From Sinohyriopsis cumingii (taxonomy: Eukaryota > Mollusca > Bivalvia > Unionida > Unionidae): a stretch of 64,000 bases of DNA. Positions 22,955 to 37,500 of this stretch are shown piece after piece (position 1 is the stretch's first letter; each line of letters starts with the position of its first letter). Location of the stretch: NCBI GenBank assembly GCA_028554795.2, contig CM068831.1:66067982-66131981 (forward strand), written 5' to 3'. Made by a program: the position numbers and the translations under genes. The notes beneath the pieces were generated by a model. That model saw only the letters and a list, made by a program, of their open reading frames with translations. It ran no database searches and had not been told where the DNA came from.

Positions 22955-25633
22955 AATAAAAATAATAATGAAGACTTTGTATAACGCCTAATCTTTAGAA
23001 GCTCTAAGCTCTTTACAACATTAGACAACACCTATAAGATAAAAAACATATATAATGATATGATTACAAAAACAAACACCATGAAATTAGAAAACATAAA
23101 AAACATGCTGAAAATATTTAAGGTAGGAAACATTAATAGGTCTTTAAGTTTGTTCTTGCAGTCGAAATAAGTGAGTTTTGAGAGCACTCTGTGTCTTTGT
23201 GTCTAAGTTCAGTGGGCAATTCATTCAACGTTGCTGGGCCCTGGTATGCAAAAGAACGCTGTCCATATGACTGTTTTCATAGTGGGAATAATGCGTATAC
23301 GATTGTCAGAAGAGGAGCGTAAGTAGCTTGTTGGTGTGTACACAAGGGTGAGGTCGGATAGGTATTTTGGACTGGAAAATTTTGTGTTTTATTCTGGATC
23401 GAATGGATCGACAGTGTAGGGTACAGAGAAGCGGGGAGGTGTACTCTGATCGCGGTGCTCTAAGTATGATCCGAGCAGCTGTGTTTTGAACGTTTTGAAG
23501 TTTCTGGAGTAGATATTGAGATGAGTTACAATAGTCCAGTGTTGAAAGTACTAATGAACACACAAGTCTTAGTGGCATCAACTGAAAGATATTTGCGAAT
23601 TGAGCTGATGCGTCTCAGCTCAAGATATGCAGCCTTGCATATGTTCATGACATGTTGGTGCAATGTGAGAGTACTGTCCAGAGTAACACCTAGGTTTACT
23701 ACTGATTGTGTGAATTTAATGTTGGTGTTGCTGATATTTATTATTTGAGGTAAATGATGTGAATGAGAAAATCTTTGTGTTGTGATCAGAATGGCCTCAG
23801 TTTTATCATCATTCATGTGCAGCTTGTTCCATGTCATCCATGATTTCATATCAGAAATGCACCTCTCTACACCTTGGATGGTAGCATCAACTTCAGTTAG
23901 GTGGCTAGATTTGTATATTTGGGTGTCATCAGCGTACAATTGGTGAAACACTGGATGATGATCTATGACACTTGAGAGCATCTGAGTGTACAGACTGAAG
24001 AGAACATGTCCAAGAACAGACCCCTGTGGAACACCACAACGTAGATGAACTGGGCTGGAGTGTATTCCATTTGCAGACACAATTTGTGTCCTGTTGACCA
24101 AGTGGACTTGAACCACAGTAAGGCTGTATCAAGAGTGCCAAATACATGCTGCAGACGGTGAAGTAATATATCATGGTCTATTGTGTCAAATGCTGCAGAC
24201 AAATCAAGGAGGAGGGTGAGGACTGTAATCTTTCCGCTATCCAAAGCAGAGAGAATGTCATTAACTACTTTTAGAAGAGTAGATTCAGTCCTGTGGCAAG
24301 GGCGATATGCATATTGTACATTGCTAAAAAGACTGTTTGAATTCAGATGAGATACAAGCTGGGATAGAACAACCTTTCCTAAGATTTTTGATATGAATGG
24401 GAGATTAGAAACTGGGCAGTAGTTGTTTAAATCGTTATGGTCTAGTGTTGGTTTCTTCAGCAGAGGCTTTACAATGGCAGTTTTTGAAAAATGATGGGAA
24501 TTCCTCTGATGACAGAGAGAGAGAGAGGTATTAATAACATCAGTTAGTGAAGGCAATACTGGATCTAAGCACTCAAGCAGCAGTGATGTTGGAATTGGAT
24601 CAAGTTTCCATGACTTTGGTGCACTCTTCATCACGATTGTACGTACGAAATCCATTGAGACAGGTTCAAATGCTGCTATTGGTTGCCGCGCAAATTGAGT
24701 ATTCCAACTGTATGGTGAGGATGAGTTAATTGAAACTGTGGTGTCAAGCTTATCTCTAATGGTTTGTACTTTGTCACAGAAGAAATTTGCAAACATGTCC
24801 GGAAGATCGACTGGAGAGAAGGTAGTTGGAAGTGGTGTAGATTTGTTCCTTGACATTAGATTGTTAGTAATCTCGAAGAGCTCTTTGCAGCTGGAACTTT
24901 CCATGATCTTAGTAGTGTAGTGGGCTGATTTCGCTGCATGGACTATATTTGTGACATTCTTCTGAGCGACTTCATAGATTTGCTTATGAATAGTGAGTCT
25001 GGTGGAAAGCCAAAGCCTTTCAGCTTTACGGCGGTCTCTTTTAGCAGTGCGAAGCTGGTCCCTAACACTGCTATACCATGGAGAACACTTTTGAATTGAT
25101 ACTCTGCACTTGCTAGCTGGGAAATATTTGTCGAGCAATGAACGCAGGCAGTTATCGAGTTGTTCTGCTGTAGGAGGTAAGCAAATTGGTAGGTTTGCTT
25201 GGATGTCATGCATTCGTTTCGTTCTATTTATCATACGGAGGTTTCTCTTAGTAGCAGATAAAGGTGGAGGGTTAGGGACTGATACGTCAAGATGGCATAT
25301 AATGCAGAGGTGATCTGATGCAAGTTCATGGGATACCAGGGAGGACCGTAGAATATTAGCATCAGAACTATGAAGAATCCTGTCTAAAATGTGACGATGT
25401 TTATGGGTGGGTTGGTTAACTGACTGTTTGAGGTTGAAAATATTAATGGCATCTAGGAGTTTTAATGTGTTTGGGTTTCCGGGACAATCAAAGTGAAAGT
25501 TGAAATCTCCAAGAATAATCAGGTTGCCACCTATCGAATTTCCATACTCCAGGAGATTCGGAAACTGCTCCGAAAAGAGAGAGTCAGTCAGCTTGTTTTT
25601 TCTACTAGGAGGAGGGCGGTATAGGCAGAAAAA
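22955..25633 (-). mobile_element. CR1-like LINE, 5'-truncated, inserted only in unit A
   Basis: This is a 2.68-kb minus-strand element whose 3' end (22,955-23,050) carries the same tail as the fragments at 6,973 and 46,968, followed by AAT-type repeats. Unit B has the empty site: sequence before 22,955 (gatcacgtgatcaattt) and after 25,633 (atgtcaatagtat) is adjacent at about 62,632. The 5' end is cut within the endonuclease domain. No clear target duplication was found. The insertion is later than the 40-kb duplication, or was lost cleanly from B (less likely). Confidence 0.9.
23130..25633 (-). pseudogene. LINE ORF2: endonuclease C-terminus and reverse transcriptase
   Basis: This encodes the enzyme of target-primed retrotransposition. 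From the 5' side (high coordinates), the endonuclease end has ILGDFNFHFD near 25,510 and a SDH motif near 25,310. The 423-codon frame 25,234-23,963 carries the reverse transcriptase N-terminal half: WKLDPIPTSLL, YCPVSNLPFISKI, and LDLSAAFDTIDHDILL (catalytic Asp). A frame change near 24,110-24,130 leads to GVPQGSVLG and QLYADDTQIY (catalytic ADD) at 24,116-23,526. The C-terminal part LDYCNS with KLQNVQNTAARI is in a third frame (23,581-23,306). It is of the CR1/L2-like group by motif style and is inactive. Confidence 0.9.
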
Positions 25634-26925
25634 ATGTCAATAGTATATGACCTGTCAGAAACCGACGAATCGAAACCTCCAAATCTGTGAAGGTGAATCT
25701 GTGTTATTCGACTGACTATATTTTCATGTACGATTCTTCGAATTTCCTTATATTTGGGCCGATTAATTCCGCATTGTCGAGGCAAGTTTTGTCTTAATTT
25801 TACACTTTGGTGCCCGATTTTGATTTCCGGATCCGCAACGTGGATTTCTGTATTAACGGAGCAAATTAACCCTTCACTAATTCCACTCCCATTGAACTAC
25901 GTCCGGATATCGAGGTTTCCGGATAAACAGAATTATGATTAACAAGGTTCCTCTGTACTCAACACATTCACATACGCTAGTAAATAACTAAAACATCATA
26001 CGTGTTTTTGTTTCTAATTTTTGGTTTATTTCATCCAAAAAAATTCCGAAAGTTCGATTTAACCCGAATATCTTCACAACATTCCATTTGGCCACCGCGT
26101 TGGCATACGTGATACGTGTCAAACATTATTAGAGGATCGCAAATAGAATCATATTGGCAATATTCACAATTAATTTCTGACAGATAAACTTATTTGTCAT
26201 AAACATAGTTTTTAAGACAGTTTTGTCATGAATAATTAACACTCTCTGTTAATATCAATAACATTGTAACAAGATTCCGTTGAGTTTTCTTCATTTTTAC
26301 CAACGGAAACTACCTTAGAAGCGGTACAGCGAAAAAGTACCATGGTACATACCACCGGAAAAATACGGCAGTAAATCGGTATACCGGTAATACCGCGCAC
26401 CGCCAATAAATGCAATGGTGAAGTTCAAGTCTCATATACGTGGTTAGGAGAAAGAAATTGCGACGATACGAAGTAAAACTGAAATAAAGCACTTATTTGG
26501 CTCAAATAGTTTGACATGGAACGGTGGCATATGTAACACATATATGGTTCGAAGAAAGAAAAATGATTATTAAATATTTGTTTCTTCATAACGATATCCA
26601 GCCATCTGATTGGCCATTTCCATTTCAGTTGTTTTGGATTACATCTGTCATGCGATCCTGCACATAGGACGGGGATGGGAGGGCGAACTTGCTTCCTCCC
26701 CCGCCTCCAGATTTCACCTCTAATTTTGGGCGGGCGAGCTAGGAGACGTCAGTTCTAGTGAGAAACTTTGAAATCATGAAATAAGAGCACAATTTATTAA
26801 ACACGTTAAAATTATTTTGCAGTTTAATCATATGTGTATTTTCCACCATGTATTTTGACTGAATGTTTCAACCGAGGCTGCTCTCATATGAATTTAATGA
26901 CCAAGTGTTTTTTCGCCATGTTGAC
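25634..26925. other. Non-coding duplicated sequence up to the end of detectable A/B homology
   Basis: This is shared with 62,632-63,733, except for 191 bp (25,720-25,910) missing in unit B. At 26,315-26,405 there is a cluster of CGGTA/TACCG words, including taccatggta and an outer gcggta...taccgc pair, a possible small inverted-repeat element. No gene was seen. Confidence 0.5.
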
Positions 26926-29900
26926 AGGGAACAGGTTGCTCTCTTTTGATTGGCTCTCTGCAACTTCTAGATTTGTACTAAAAGTTTATGCGTATTTATG
27001 CACAACTAAACAAGGTTACAATGGTCTATTCATCACACCTTTCAAAATAATCTTAACTATTTTTGTCTTTCTTAGACAGCTCATTGTGTGGTTATACTGT
27101 ATAAACAATGGCTAAACTCAAAGATTTATTCGAGTTCGCCTTCGATTCTCACTCGTCTATGTTGCGAGATAACAGCCTTAACCTGGATTCAATAACGGAA
27201 CCTAGAGAGCAATGGATTGCATATGTGGGATTGCCTAGACATCTTTTGACTTTTGATTTTTATGGGCTTTCACCGCCACGGAACTTGTCGATAACTATTT
27301 TAGTCAACGTTGCAAACATCCATTGCTTGTGAATTTCTATGATCGAAAAGGAAACTTTAGAACGTCTAATGTGGACATTTAAGATGTTGTATTGAAGTTA
27401 AGATGTGGAAACTCAAAGCTGCTGGTGTGACCATCAGTGTACCGATTATGTTGTACCCGGTCGATTTGTTTACCAAGAAAGCGTTGACGCAAATGAGATC
27501 TTAATCAATAATCATGTTTGCATTTGTGCATGTACTTGAGCTTGTATTTGTGCATATTTTTGTGTATGTAGTTATTGTTGTGTCTGTATTTGTGCATGTT
27601 CTTGTCAAATTGCCGGAGTTTATATCACTCTATCAGATACGTGTAAAGTAGAATGATAATAGCGGTTTATTTGGTTACTGACTCAGGTCAAAGTCTTTTA
27701 CCCCATGTGACTATTCTCTGATATGACATGCACTTCCAACATCATGATCTCATTTGCACGAACTACTTCCAACATCATGATCTCATTTGCACGAACTAAC
27801 CTGCGCTAAACTACGAGGAAAAGGGGAACATGTCGGAGTGTCGGAGTTTGTCCACGGGTATCTGTTCCGACATCTCTGTTCATCATTGTTATGACTGCAG
27901 TCAATCATCCATATGTTCTTTCACCTCATCAACTGACACGTCTTTTTCATCGTTGTGATTGCCATACTAAATCATCCATCTGACGATGTTCTTTCACCTC
28001 ATCTACATAACTGTGTTAGGTTGTTGAGCGATTCGCCGTCGCAAGCTTGTAACCTTGTGGCACATATGCAGCCTATGAAGGCGGAGAAATTCGTGTACGC
28101 CTTTCACATGCTGTTTATTCACTGGAAAATGGATCTGAATGAAACCTAGTTGGCAGGGTCCAGTTTCGTAAATTGGCCCCTGGCAAATTTCTTAACTTAA
28201 GGCTATGGTGTGACTTTTTCAGCTATTATTGTTTACTATTTAAAGATATGGAAATATTTGGGAACTAGGTGTTTCAGGCTTGTGTTGTTTTTGAAATTGA
28301 TGTCAGGCATGTACACCTTCCACAGTTACTCTGCAGTATGTTGATAGTGAAATACCAATAGTTGGCTAAGAAGAGGAGCTAGCCTCCCACAGCAGTAACC
28401 TCATGGGTTTGGAGTGAGCAGAATACCTAAAAAAATCGGCTTGGATGACAACTATTTTCAGTTGCATAAGCCTGTTTAGTACACACTGTTTTGCACAATT
28501 ATGATCTAGGAAAAGGGCTTGTGTTTACACTGTGAGCATCACATGGTGGCAAAAATGACCTTTGGACATGAAAATTGCGGGCAGAAATTTCGGAGTGGGG
28601 TGCATAAACTTCTTCTGCTATGAACTGCCATTGACTTCTTTGGTCAAGTGCATAATATTCTTATTCTTTGTTTTAATATAGGTATCCAAAATTATGGATC
28701 TTTTTGACCTCACTTGTGTATTTGATTTTTTTAAAAAAAACATTTTGATACTAAGTCGCTGATTGCGACATTACATTTGTACATAAATACTGGCCCCTAT
28801 GTTTATGTAGCATGGAAACAACCGCTGAGGATATTATTGTATATTATTAACTGGGTTACCTCCCCTATACCATGACTTCGGTAACACAAATTGTTTGACA
28901 TATGCGGTAGTAAGCGATTACAAGATATTATAATATTTATCCTGTCGAGTCTGTATTAAATCTAGTTATCACGCACATGTACACACAGTCAAAACTGTAA
29001 CCAAATTGAAAATTCTTTCCATGTATAATTGGCTTTGTAATTGGTAGGTGGAGTTTTGCCAGATTTTGATGAAATGATTGGCCTAATTTTCGGAGAGCAT
29101 GGACTTATCTATTATTAAAAGATATATTTTAATGTAATTAATGAATGTCTATGAAGATGATATCAAAATGATCAGAGACAGATCCATAACAATTATCGTT
29201 TAGAATCTTGTAGGGGTAGCACAGACAAGTTGGAGAGAAGTCTTTGTCACTGACGTTCCGGTATCGGCCCAGAAGGAAAACCGTCAGAACAGGCCCGGCC
29301 TTTGAGTGTGCGAGACCCAAGGCGCCTACTCCTGCACCGCAATCGGGTCAGTGAACATAATGTAGTATCCCTAATTATTTTTTGTCAGTTGGACCGCGTG
29401 ACCCCGAAGGCGCGGGCATGAGACGATCGCCTTGCCCTATCCCAGTAATGCCCCGGAAGCAGCTACATTTTAAGCGTTTCCTGGAATTAATTTGTAACAT
29501 CGAACTTTTAAGAATGCTTAATTTAGAAAACTCCCGGTTCGTTCGCTACCCCTTCCTAATAGAGTGAAATACTGAACGACTTTCTCTGAGAAATAGTCTT
29601 TTGAGTACATCCAAGTGCCGCAAATGTATGAAAGTGTCCTATACACAAATCCATTGTAAATCGTCAGTTCTAATCCTTCGTCTATTCGCAACGTCAATAG
29701 ACAATTAATTCTTTAGTGTGAGGCCTGCCGTGCTCAGACCCAACCTAATACACATTTAAAATAACAACATTGTAAAGGGGTCTCTCGTTGACTACCTTAG
29801 GTTGGGGTGGGGTGCTCGCAGTATTATCTTTAATTATTACAGAAGACCCACCCTGGCTCGTTTTTGTTAGAAATTGATACTGATAGAGATGCAAAGCTCC

Positions 29901-32339
29901 GAGCCCCCAGTCAGCGATGCCGACAGTTAAATTACTGAATACACAAAAAGTGAAATTCAAATAAACAACAAATGTAATGCCATTCAATTACAGATAATCC
30001 TTCCTCAAATGAAATTCAATACTGAAAACCGTATCACTTGTCTTTCACTCGACCAAGTGACGGCCTATTCCATCATCTGACTTAATGTGATAGATTTTCC
30101 TCCTGTCCTGTGTTTCTACTCATCTCATGATCTGTAGTATTTCTTGACTGGTACCCAGTACACCTTCAGTCCAACAACCACGTCCTTCACCATTCACTTC
30201 CTCCACTACCCTTCTCTATTTTTCTGGTCTCCCAGAGACTCAGGACCAACTGTACCAGGGTATTTCCCTTCTCTGTCTCTTACAGTTCCTCCGGTCCCTA
30301 AAAGCTTCCTGTTCGAACACACACAAGGACATTAGTATATTCCTCTACTGTCTAGTCTCACACTAAACAACAATCTATCATCAGATAAGCCATTACCTTC
30401 TTTGGTCACGCATTCGTGTTCATCAAAATACCCATACTTTCTGGTATTGTATACACGGTATCAACAGCGTATCATGCATATATCAATAGATTTCATCACA
30501 TCGGTATATACAGATTCTCAATCTTATTATACAGAACAATATCACGTAATCAGACGCATTTCTGTACATTACACTTCTACAAAGTGTACACAGATATCCA
30601 CATATCCATGCGCTGATATATCCTTACACATTATACTCCTACAAAGTATACACAAAATAGTCAAATACTCATATTAACTAATGTTGCACACTGCAACGAT
30701 TATACAAAGTTATAATTCAATTCAACATTTGCAAATCTAGAATATCACATGAATAAATGCACGAGGTTACTACGAATTAACCAAATAGCGAATCACAATA
30801 TTAATTCTTTACATAAACATTGCTCATATCTCAAAATATGTATGTAGATCAAACACTACAAATGAATCAAACCCTACAAATGGTAATTCTACGTACTAAC
30901 GATTCTAGTAATGAAGTATGCATACTGCACATAATTAAAGTACAATTACCTTGCCGTAATAGATTGCGACAATCCAGCAAATAAGTCACTGACCTTTCCG
31001 AAGCTCCCGTGTAATTCCCAGAATAAAAATGTTTCCAGCCAATTTCGAATGACGTCGGAGTAGCTTAGAACTACCTTATGTAATTCCCATAAGATGGTTT
31101 AGCGACTACTGACGTTTAGTTTCAAGACACTAGATTTAAACTTGAGATTCCAATGGTGGCCACGCCTTGCTCAATTCCGAGTGGATGTCGATTCACCCAT
31201 GGTCTACATAATGAGAAGACATTGCCCCCTCCCCGGCAGACTGTCAAGGGTGGATTTACAACCCTGACTTGATGTTCTTTTGAGTCAACATCGGCAATTC
31301 CTGCCACTTACCTGTGAATCGCACTCGGCAGTATAAGGCGCCAGTAACAAGTTCCTATGGCCATGTTATACACAACTGGCTTCTCCCCGTTTTTTTTTTT
31401 ATGTCGGCGTACACTCGCAACATTTATGAAGCGACTAATTAGCCTCAGGGTCTAGCATTTACATGTTGCAATCTGGCTATTGTTCCGTACTTATAACGTG
31501 ACAAACATATTTGCAAAGGTTACTATTAAAGGTAACGTGAAAAAGAAAGATTACAATTGTTACTTAAGTATTAACTGTAAAAGGTTAATTTGAACCGACT
31601 GTCACTCATTCGATAGGATCTCTCCATAGTACATGGATGGTTTTGGAAGAAAGAAAATTTCATTTACAGAAATAGACCATTTCAAAAAAGTACGTCAAAA
31701 CTACTTCCCAGACTGGAAGCGACCTTGGTGTTAGATAACTAACATAATATATAATCTTTAGGCTGGTATTGAAAAATGTGAGGGTTGTGGCTTGAATGTT
31801 GGGTAAAGAGTGCATATGCGGTGTTGATTTGCTTTTCATTTAAATCTGGAGTAGGTCAGTGTCATAATATGAATTATCATGAATACAATATGAAAGTGAT
31901 GCAAGTCCTCTCTCTCTGTGTCTCAGTCTCTCTGTCCGTCTCTCTCTCTCAGGAAAACGATTTTGACAAATATAATTATTTATGTCAAAAATATCGTTTG
32001 TTTTTACTTAAGGATCGTTAAAAGAATTTGAAAGTTTCCCCCAAATAGCATAAAATGCATGACTGTATACAGTTATGTTTCGAAAGTCATTTAAACATTC
32101 AAATTTCTGAATGCATCTTTTAGAACTACCAGTAAGGGAAATGAGTTAAACATAGCATAGAAACATATATTATTTATGTTCAGCAAGGATTTTCGCACAG
32201 TACAGATTAATGCATTTGGCAGAGTCCTTGTAATTAAAGAACATTATTACCAAACCAATATAGGAGTGCACTCTCGTTATATTATCGATTGATTATTATG
32301 CTGTCGATATTTGTAATATAAGGGTTAAAATCTGTCTCC
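26926..32339. other. Single-copy (in window) spacer, no recognised gene
   Basis: No domain was recognised. Seen: a polypyrimidine-AG before an ATG-led 74-codon frame at 27,108-27,332 with no known relatives to my eye, and a 33-bp exact tandem repeat at 27,732-27,797 (acttccaacatcatgatctc start). Also present are a looser repeat of about 67 bp at 27,875-28,005, a GC-richer island at about 29,270-29,460, and pyrimidine-rich sequence at 30,050-30,360. Some of 29,700-31,350 could be a decayed LTR, but I found no matching ends. Confidence 0.4.
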
Positions 32340-33007
32340 TTTTCACCATGATTTTTAAAACATATGTTACCAATAATGAATGCAAATGGTGAAACTGGAA
32401 TTTTTGTTGACAATGAATTACAAAATATGGTTGTGTTACCTGATGCTGATGACATGTGTATTTTTGCTGATATTGTTTTAGAATGATAAGAAAGATAGAG
32501 ACATCGGAACTATTGTTTTGTAAAATGGGGCCTTTCAGAAATCATGGAACAGACGTATACATGTATCATTGGTTTTAGAAACGGAGGTAGACGTAAGAAG
32601 TCTGAAAATTGGACCAAATATGTTAACTTACTAGAACTATTTGGGAGTAAAGTTTACAGCAGATTAAATTGGTCAAAAGCAATTCAAAAACTTATTATAC
32701 AAGTTAATCAAGGTTTAATTGCTGTCAAGAAATTAATAAAAAAAAACTCGGATCACTATCATCACACAATGTGTAATTTTTTGTATATACGTATTAAGCC
32801 CATTCTCCTCTATTCATTCGAGATCTGGGAATACAAGAATAGAAAATCTGTAGAAAAAAATCCACTCAATAGTTCTGTAAAGTGTAATTGTCCCTTGGAA
32901 GACAATCTTCAAACGTGGGTGTGTGAATGTGGACGTTGTATAATATATGTTGGTTTTCATTTTAAATGTATAACATATTGGTGTAACTTATAATGTATAT
33001 ACCTATT

Positions 33008-33097
<90 letters not shown>

Positions 33098-33560
33098 AGG
33101 AAATGCTCCTTGAGTCACTCCATGCTAGCAACAGAGTAACATGGGCGACTTATGTTAATGTCGAAATTGATTTATTTAGACAACTGTTAATGGGTTTTAA
33201 CTTGCAAACATGGCACGATAAAGTAAATGGATTAAGCTGTTTATAAATAAAGGGATGCAATAATTCTTATAGAATATGAAAATGTTATTGGCTATAACAA
33301 AACATGACAGGTATACACTCCCTATTCATATAGTTACAGGTAGGGCACGTAGATTACTCTATTTATGTCACAACAGGGAAATTAAAGATGAATTACACTT
33401 CTTAGTAAAATGACCAACACATTCAGAACTGACCAGGTCAGAAAAAAATCTATCCGCGGTATGTCTTACTGTTATGTAACTTCACCATATTGTAATAAAT
33501 GTTAGAAAATTACCCCATCTCGTATTTATAATGCATGTGATATAAATGAATCAATTATAA
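32340..33560 (+). pseudogene. Non-LTR retrotransposon reverse-transcriptase fossil
   Basis: The fragments are in order on the plus strand. ADDMCIFAD (reverse transcriptase YADD-like motif) is near 32,445. FRNGGRRKK and SRLNWSKAIQK are in a 149-codon frame at 32,544-32,993. After a (TA)n run, ITKHDRYTLPIHIVTGRARR near 33,295 and then REIKDELHFLVK near 33,380 form the C-terminal zinc-knuckle-like tail typical of several LINE clades. Stops and frame changes are frequent. It differs from the CR1-like LINE at 22,955, and the clade is not decided. Confidence 0.75.
33010..33095. repeat. (TA)n microsatellite inside the retrotransposon fossil
   Basis: A TA run of about 85 bp lies between two parts of the decayed reverse-transcriptase gene. 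Confidence 0.97.
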
Positions 33561-34500
33561 ATGCATTTGTAAATATTCTTTGTATTCAAAATATTACTAA
33601 TGTCTATTTTCAAACGTCTTGTTTGCCACAATGAAAGCTTGTTTACAGGCTCTCGTAGGTTTATTTTCATACGTTTAAAATTACAGCTATTTGCAGATCG
33701 GGATGCTGATAATTGACAGAAGTTAGCTTTATTGTTCAAATGAATAACGAATACCATTCATTTTATTTCTTTACACTACCATAACATGTGGTAGCATTGC
33801 TCGCACGTAATGGTATTTTTCAGTCAGAGACACCGAGAATGATAGATTACGTGACTGAAGAACATTTTAGCAGCACACATGTTATGTCTGTACATATTTA
33901 AAGATCTCTATCTCTTGACTCCAGGTTGGTTAGAGAATATGAATGACAGTTTTTTTGCTGTACCGTCTACTGAAGGAATCACTCATACCGTGACCAATGA
34001 TATAGAGCCATATGATAATAAACACGATGCTTATGTTACGGGGTGCTTTGAAAGCTGATGAAACAATACATACTATAACAGCACAAAATGAAACACACAT
34101 CTAGGACACACCCACAGACACAAACACACAAACACACACACACCATATTAGATCGTCTGAACCTTTCCAGGATATATTTCAAGAAGTTCTTATGATTGCG
34201 TTCCGTAAATCTAGACATCGGAAGGACCATCTGGTACGTGCCAGGGTAACTTAAAACAAGACCACAAAAATATATTGGTTTGCTGTATGATAGAGACACG
34301 AACCTGTTCATCTATTATTTGTGCACAAATCTGTATTGTTATGTCTTGTTGTAAATTGCCATTAGTGAGTCCAACATATAGGAGTCCAGTCGTTTTCGTA
34401 CATTCTGAGGATTTTTTAAAAATAATTTTTGTTATTACCTTGACGAAGTGCCCTTTTCAATCTCTGTCTGTCTGTCTCTCTCTATATATATGTGTGTGTG

Positions 34501-34538
<38 letters not shown>

Positions 34539-37500
34539 TAAATTGGGAACAAATTCGAGAAATAATATAATAATGAAAAAATTCAGATATGTTTAATTAA
34601 AAAAATTGAAAGAAACCTTTTCATTGATGTTGTGATAATAAACATTGTAACGAATTATCACGTGCCGTGTCCTGTCAGTGGAATGTTTATTCGTGAAGTT
34701 GAAACGTGAGGTTTCCATATAGTGAAGTCTCATGTCCACGCCATTTTTGATAAGGAGTGTCATGTATATCTTGTAATAACGTCCATTTGTCTCTATTGGT
34801 AGTGGTAGTAGTAGTAGTAGTAGTAGTATTAGTCGTGTATGTAGTAGAAGTATCAGTATATTAGTATCAGCAGCATCGGTAGTAGTAGTAGTAGCAGTAA
34901 TTGCAGTAGTGCTTTTAGTAAATAATGTGTGCTTCTAACTTTCACAATGTAATTAGCTTTACCGAGCTATAACGGTATGACCATATAAACATGGGATTTA
35001 AATGGAGTATAGCTAACGTATCGTTTTTATTCACGTTTGGAATGAGTGTCACGCGTAAAAACATTAAGTACATGATGCAGTTAAAGAGCTTCAAATATCG
35101 AAAACCTAACAAAATACAGTATGATGAATAATGTTAGGTTTACAACATAATCGTTATAGGTTTCTGAGAAGAAACACATTTTTAAGAGTTAGCTGGAAAC
35201 AAAACAAAAAGAACAACAACAAATATGTCGTGGAAAGGTTTAACAGAAACTTAAGCACCAGAATATAAAACAATTTACCTTCAGATGATACTGGAAAAAT
35301 GGGTTGTCGCCTTACAAATCTAAACAAGGCAAGTAATCTTTTTGGCTACGCTGAAACTGATATATTTCTATAGCCACTATTGTGAACCAGAGAATTAGTT
35401 TTGAATGTGCAAACGCAAACGAATGTGTATAAATGGTTACTTCCTAATTTTCCCCAATACATATTTAAAATATTTAAAAGCATGTAAATTATAATCGGCG
35501 AACCATTTGTTTTCAAATTGGAAGATTTGAACAAAATGACCAAAAGTTCTCTTTCTGTGAGAAACAAGATGACATATACAAAGTTTGAAAATAATTTGAC
35601 GACCAAATGATTGAAAAGTGGTATGTACTTCCTACTAGAACGGAATACATTTTCGAGATTACATGAGAAAATAATGGTTCAATGCAATCTGTGATATTGA
35701 TGGCTAGTCAAATTTAAGATTTTGCAATGCTTTCAGTGTGGAAAGAGTATCTGAGAAGACAATGCAATATATTTTCTGAGCGTAATTAAAAACATGCGCA
35801 TTACTGTAATTTCTGCATTAAAATTGACGCTTTGTCCTGTAACTGAATGTAGGTAGTTGCCATGTTGCGCTGCAAGGGCTGCTCTACCCTTCTATCCATC
35901 TTTCCAACCATCTTCATTCACATTTTGACGCAGCTCCACTGTCAAAATACTAGTGGTAATTATTATGAATCCTCTAGTTGTCCATGTCCTTTTGTATAAA
36001 CAATTTTGTAACACTCTAATTGATTTAAAGTGGAAAATGCCGTTCTTGACGCGTAAGAATATGTTTAAAAATGCAATTTTCCCTAAACAATCTTAAAAGA
36101 TGTTACTGTGAAAGTCTTAAAATGTTACAGAACATGAAGCTTTACAAAGGACCGATTTAGAACCGACGGAAATGGTATGCATATTTAGTTCAACAAGATC
36201 TTTTACGAGCTGGCAAAGTCTTATAGTGACCTTATTAACATCATTGTAACGTATCATAATTAGGACAGCACAGTGTATATTATGCTAAAGAGTATTATAA
36301 ACGACGTATTACAGATGAACAAATGAACATGTTGGAATTTGTGGCAAACATGTTAATACAATCATATAATTAATATTTCAGCGTTATTCTAGGACATATA
36401 CACATCCTTAGATAGCGAAATACATTTATTCAGATTATATTTCTTACATACCGACAAGAACACTAGCAACTTTAAAATTCTTTGCAGAACAAAAGCTTTT
36501 TTCCTATTATTTACTGTTAATTGACGATATCAACGTTTTAATAGTCTTACTTGAGCTTCTGGCATTAAACCTTATACGCTGTAAGTGTCATACCTACTGA
36601 AGAATTCTACTTCATATACGAAACACGTATGCTAGGCCAGCAACGCTTCATCATAATTACCCAATCTCTTATCTTAAACTGTACCAGGGATTACTGAAGC
36701 AATTATTAACATCTGTATAGATACGTTTGGTATTCGAAAAATGACCCTGCACTTTTTTATAAAGTCTGTTTCTATCAAAATGTAAAATTTTGACATGTCC
36801 TCACGGCTTTACTTCACTCAAAACTGACTGAAACACTTGCAGACTGGGATGGGGACTGCCAAAATTAAGTTTTTCTGTCTGAACAAAATATATGTTATGG
36901 ATAGCTATTTTATTCCGACACCTGTAGAATGTAGAAGTTGGATAGTTATCCTGTCGACAATGAAGACACAGTAGATGTATAGGACATGCCATAATTTTCA
37001 ATAGAGATCGAGATAATGATATGCAGATCAAGTAACTGAAGTGCTTTTCGAAAAGAATACTTGTAAGAAATCTCCGTGCGATCTCCATTATTTCCGCTTA
37101 AAGTTTGTTAGATTGTTATAACAGCTTTTATTTCCTCAACCGCTTACTGAAGGAATCATACATACCTTCACAGATGCAATCGATCCGTATCGCCTCATCT
37201 ATAATACACAAGTTGCGTTGTCATTCTTTTGAACGTTGTTGAATCCTTGGGGACAACATATGGCTATATAGATAACAGCTGACCCCAAGTTCAAAAATAC
37301 AATTTAACAGAACAAAACGAAACACGAGTATGGGTTTTAGGACTATATATGTATGTATATTATTTACCGGCACGTCAATACAATCATGATAAGATGTTGC
37401 ATGTTAAGATCTAAAAATCATGTTACAGGTTAAGTTCTAAAAAATCTACAGAAAATAGTTTCAAAGAATAATAAAAATAACAAAACAAAAAATATTATGA

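Noticed and set aside
29700-31350. Possible further solo LTR or tRNA-like SINE
   Set aside because: Some LTR-like composition and a GC-richer island are present, but I found no matching TG...CA ends, target duplication or A/B-box pair.
32544-32993. 149-codon frame as a possible host gene
   Set aside because: Its FRNGG and LNWSKA stretches and the upstream ADD motif are those of a LINE reverse transcriptase.
34090-34536. CA tract and GT tract as an inverted-repeat element
   Set aside because: Both are simple repeats. The sequence between and beside them shows no inverted homology.
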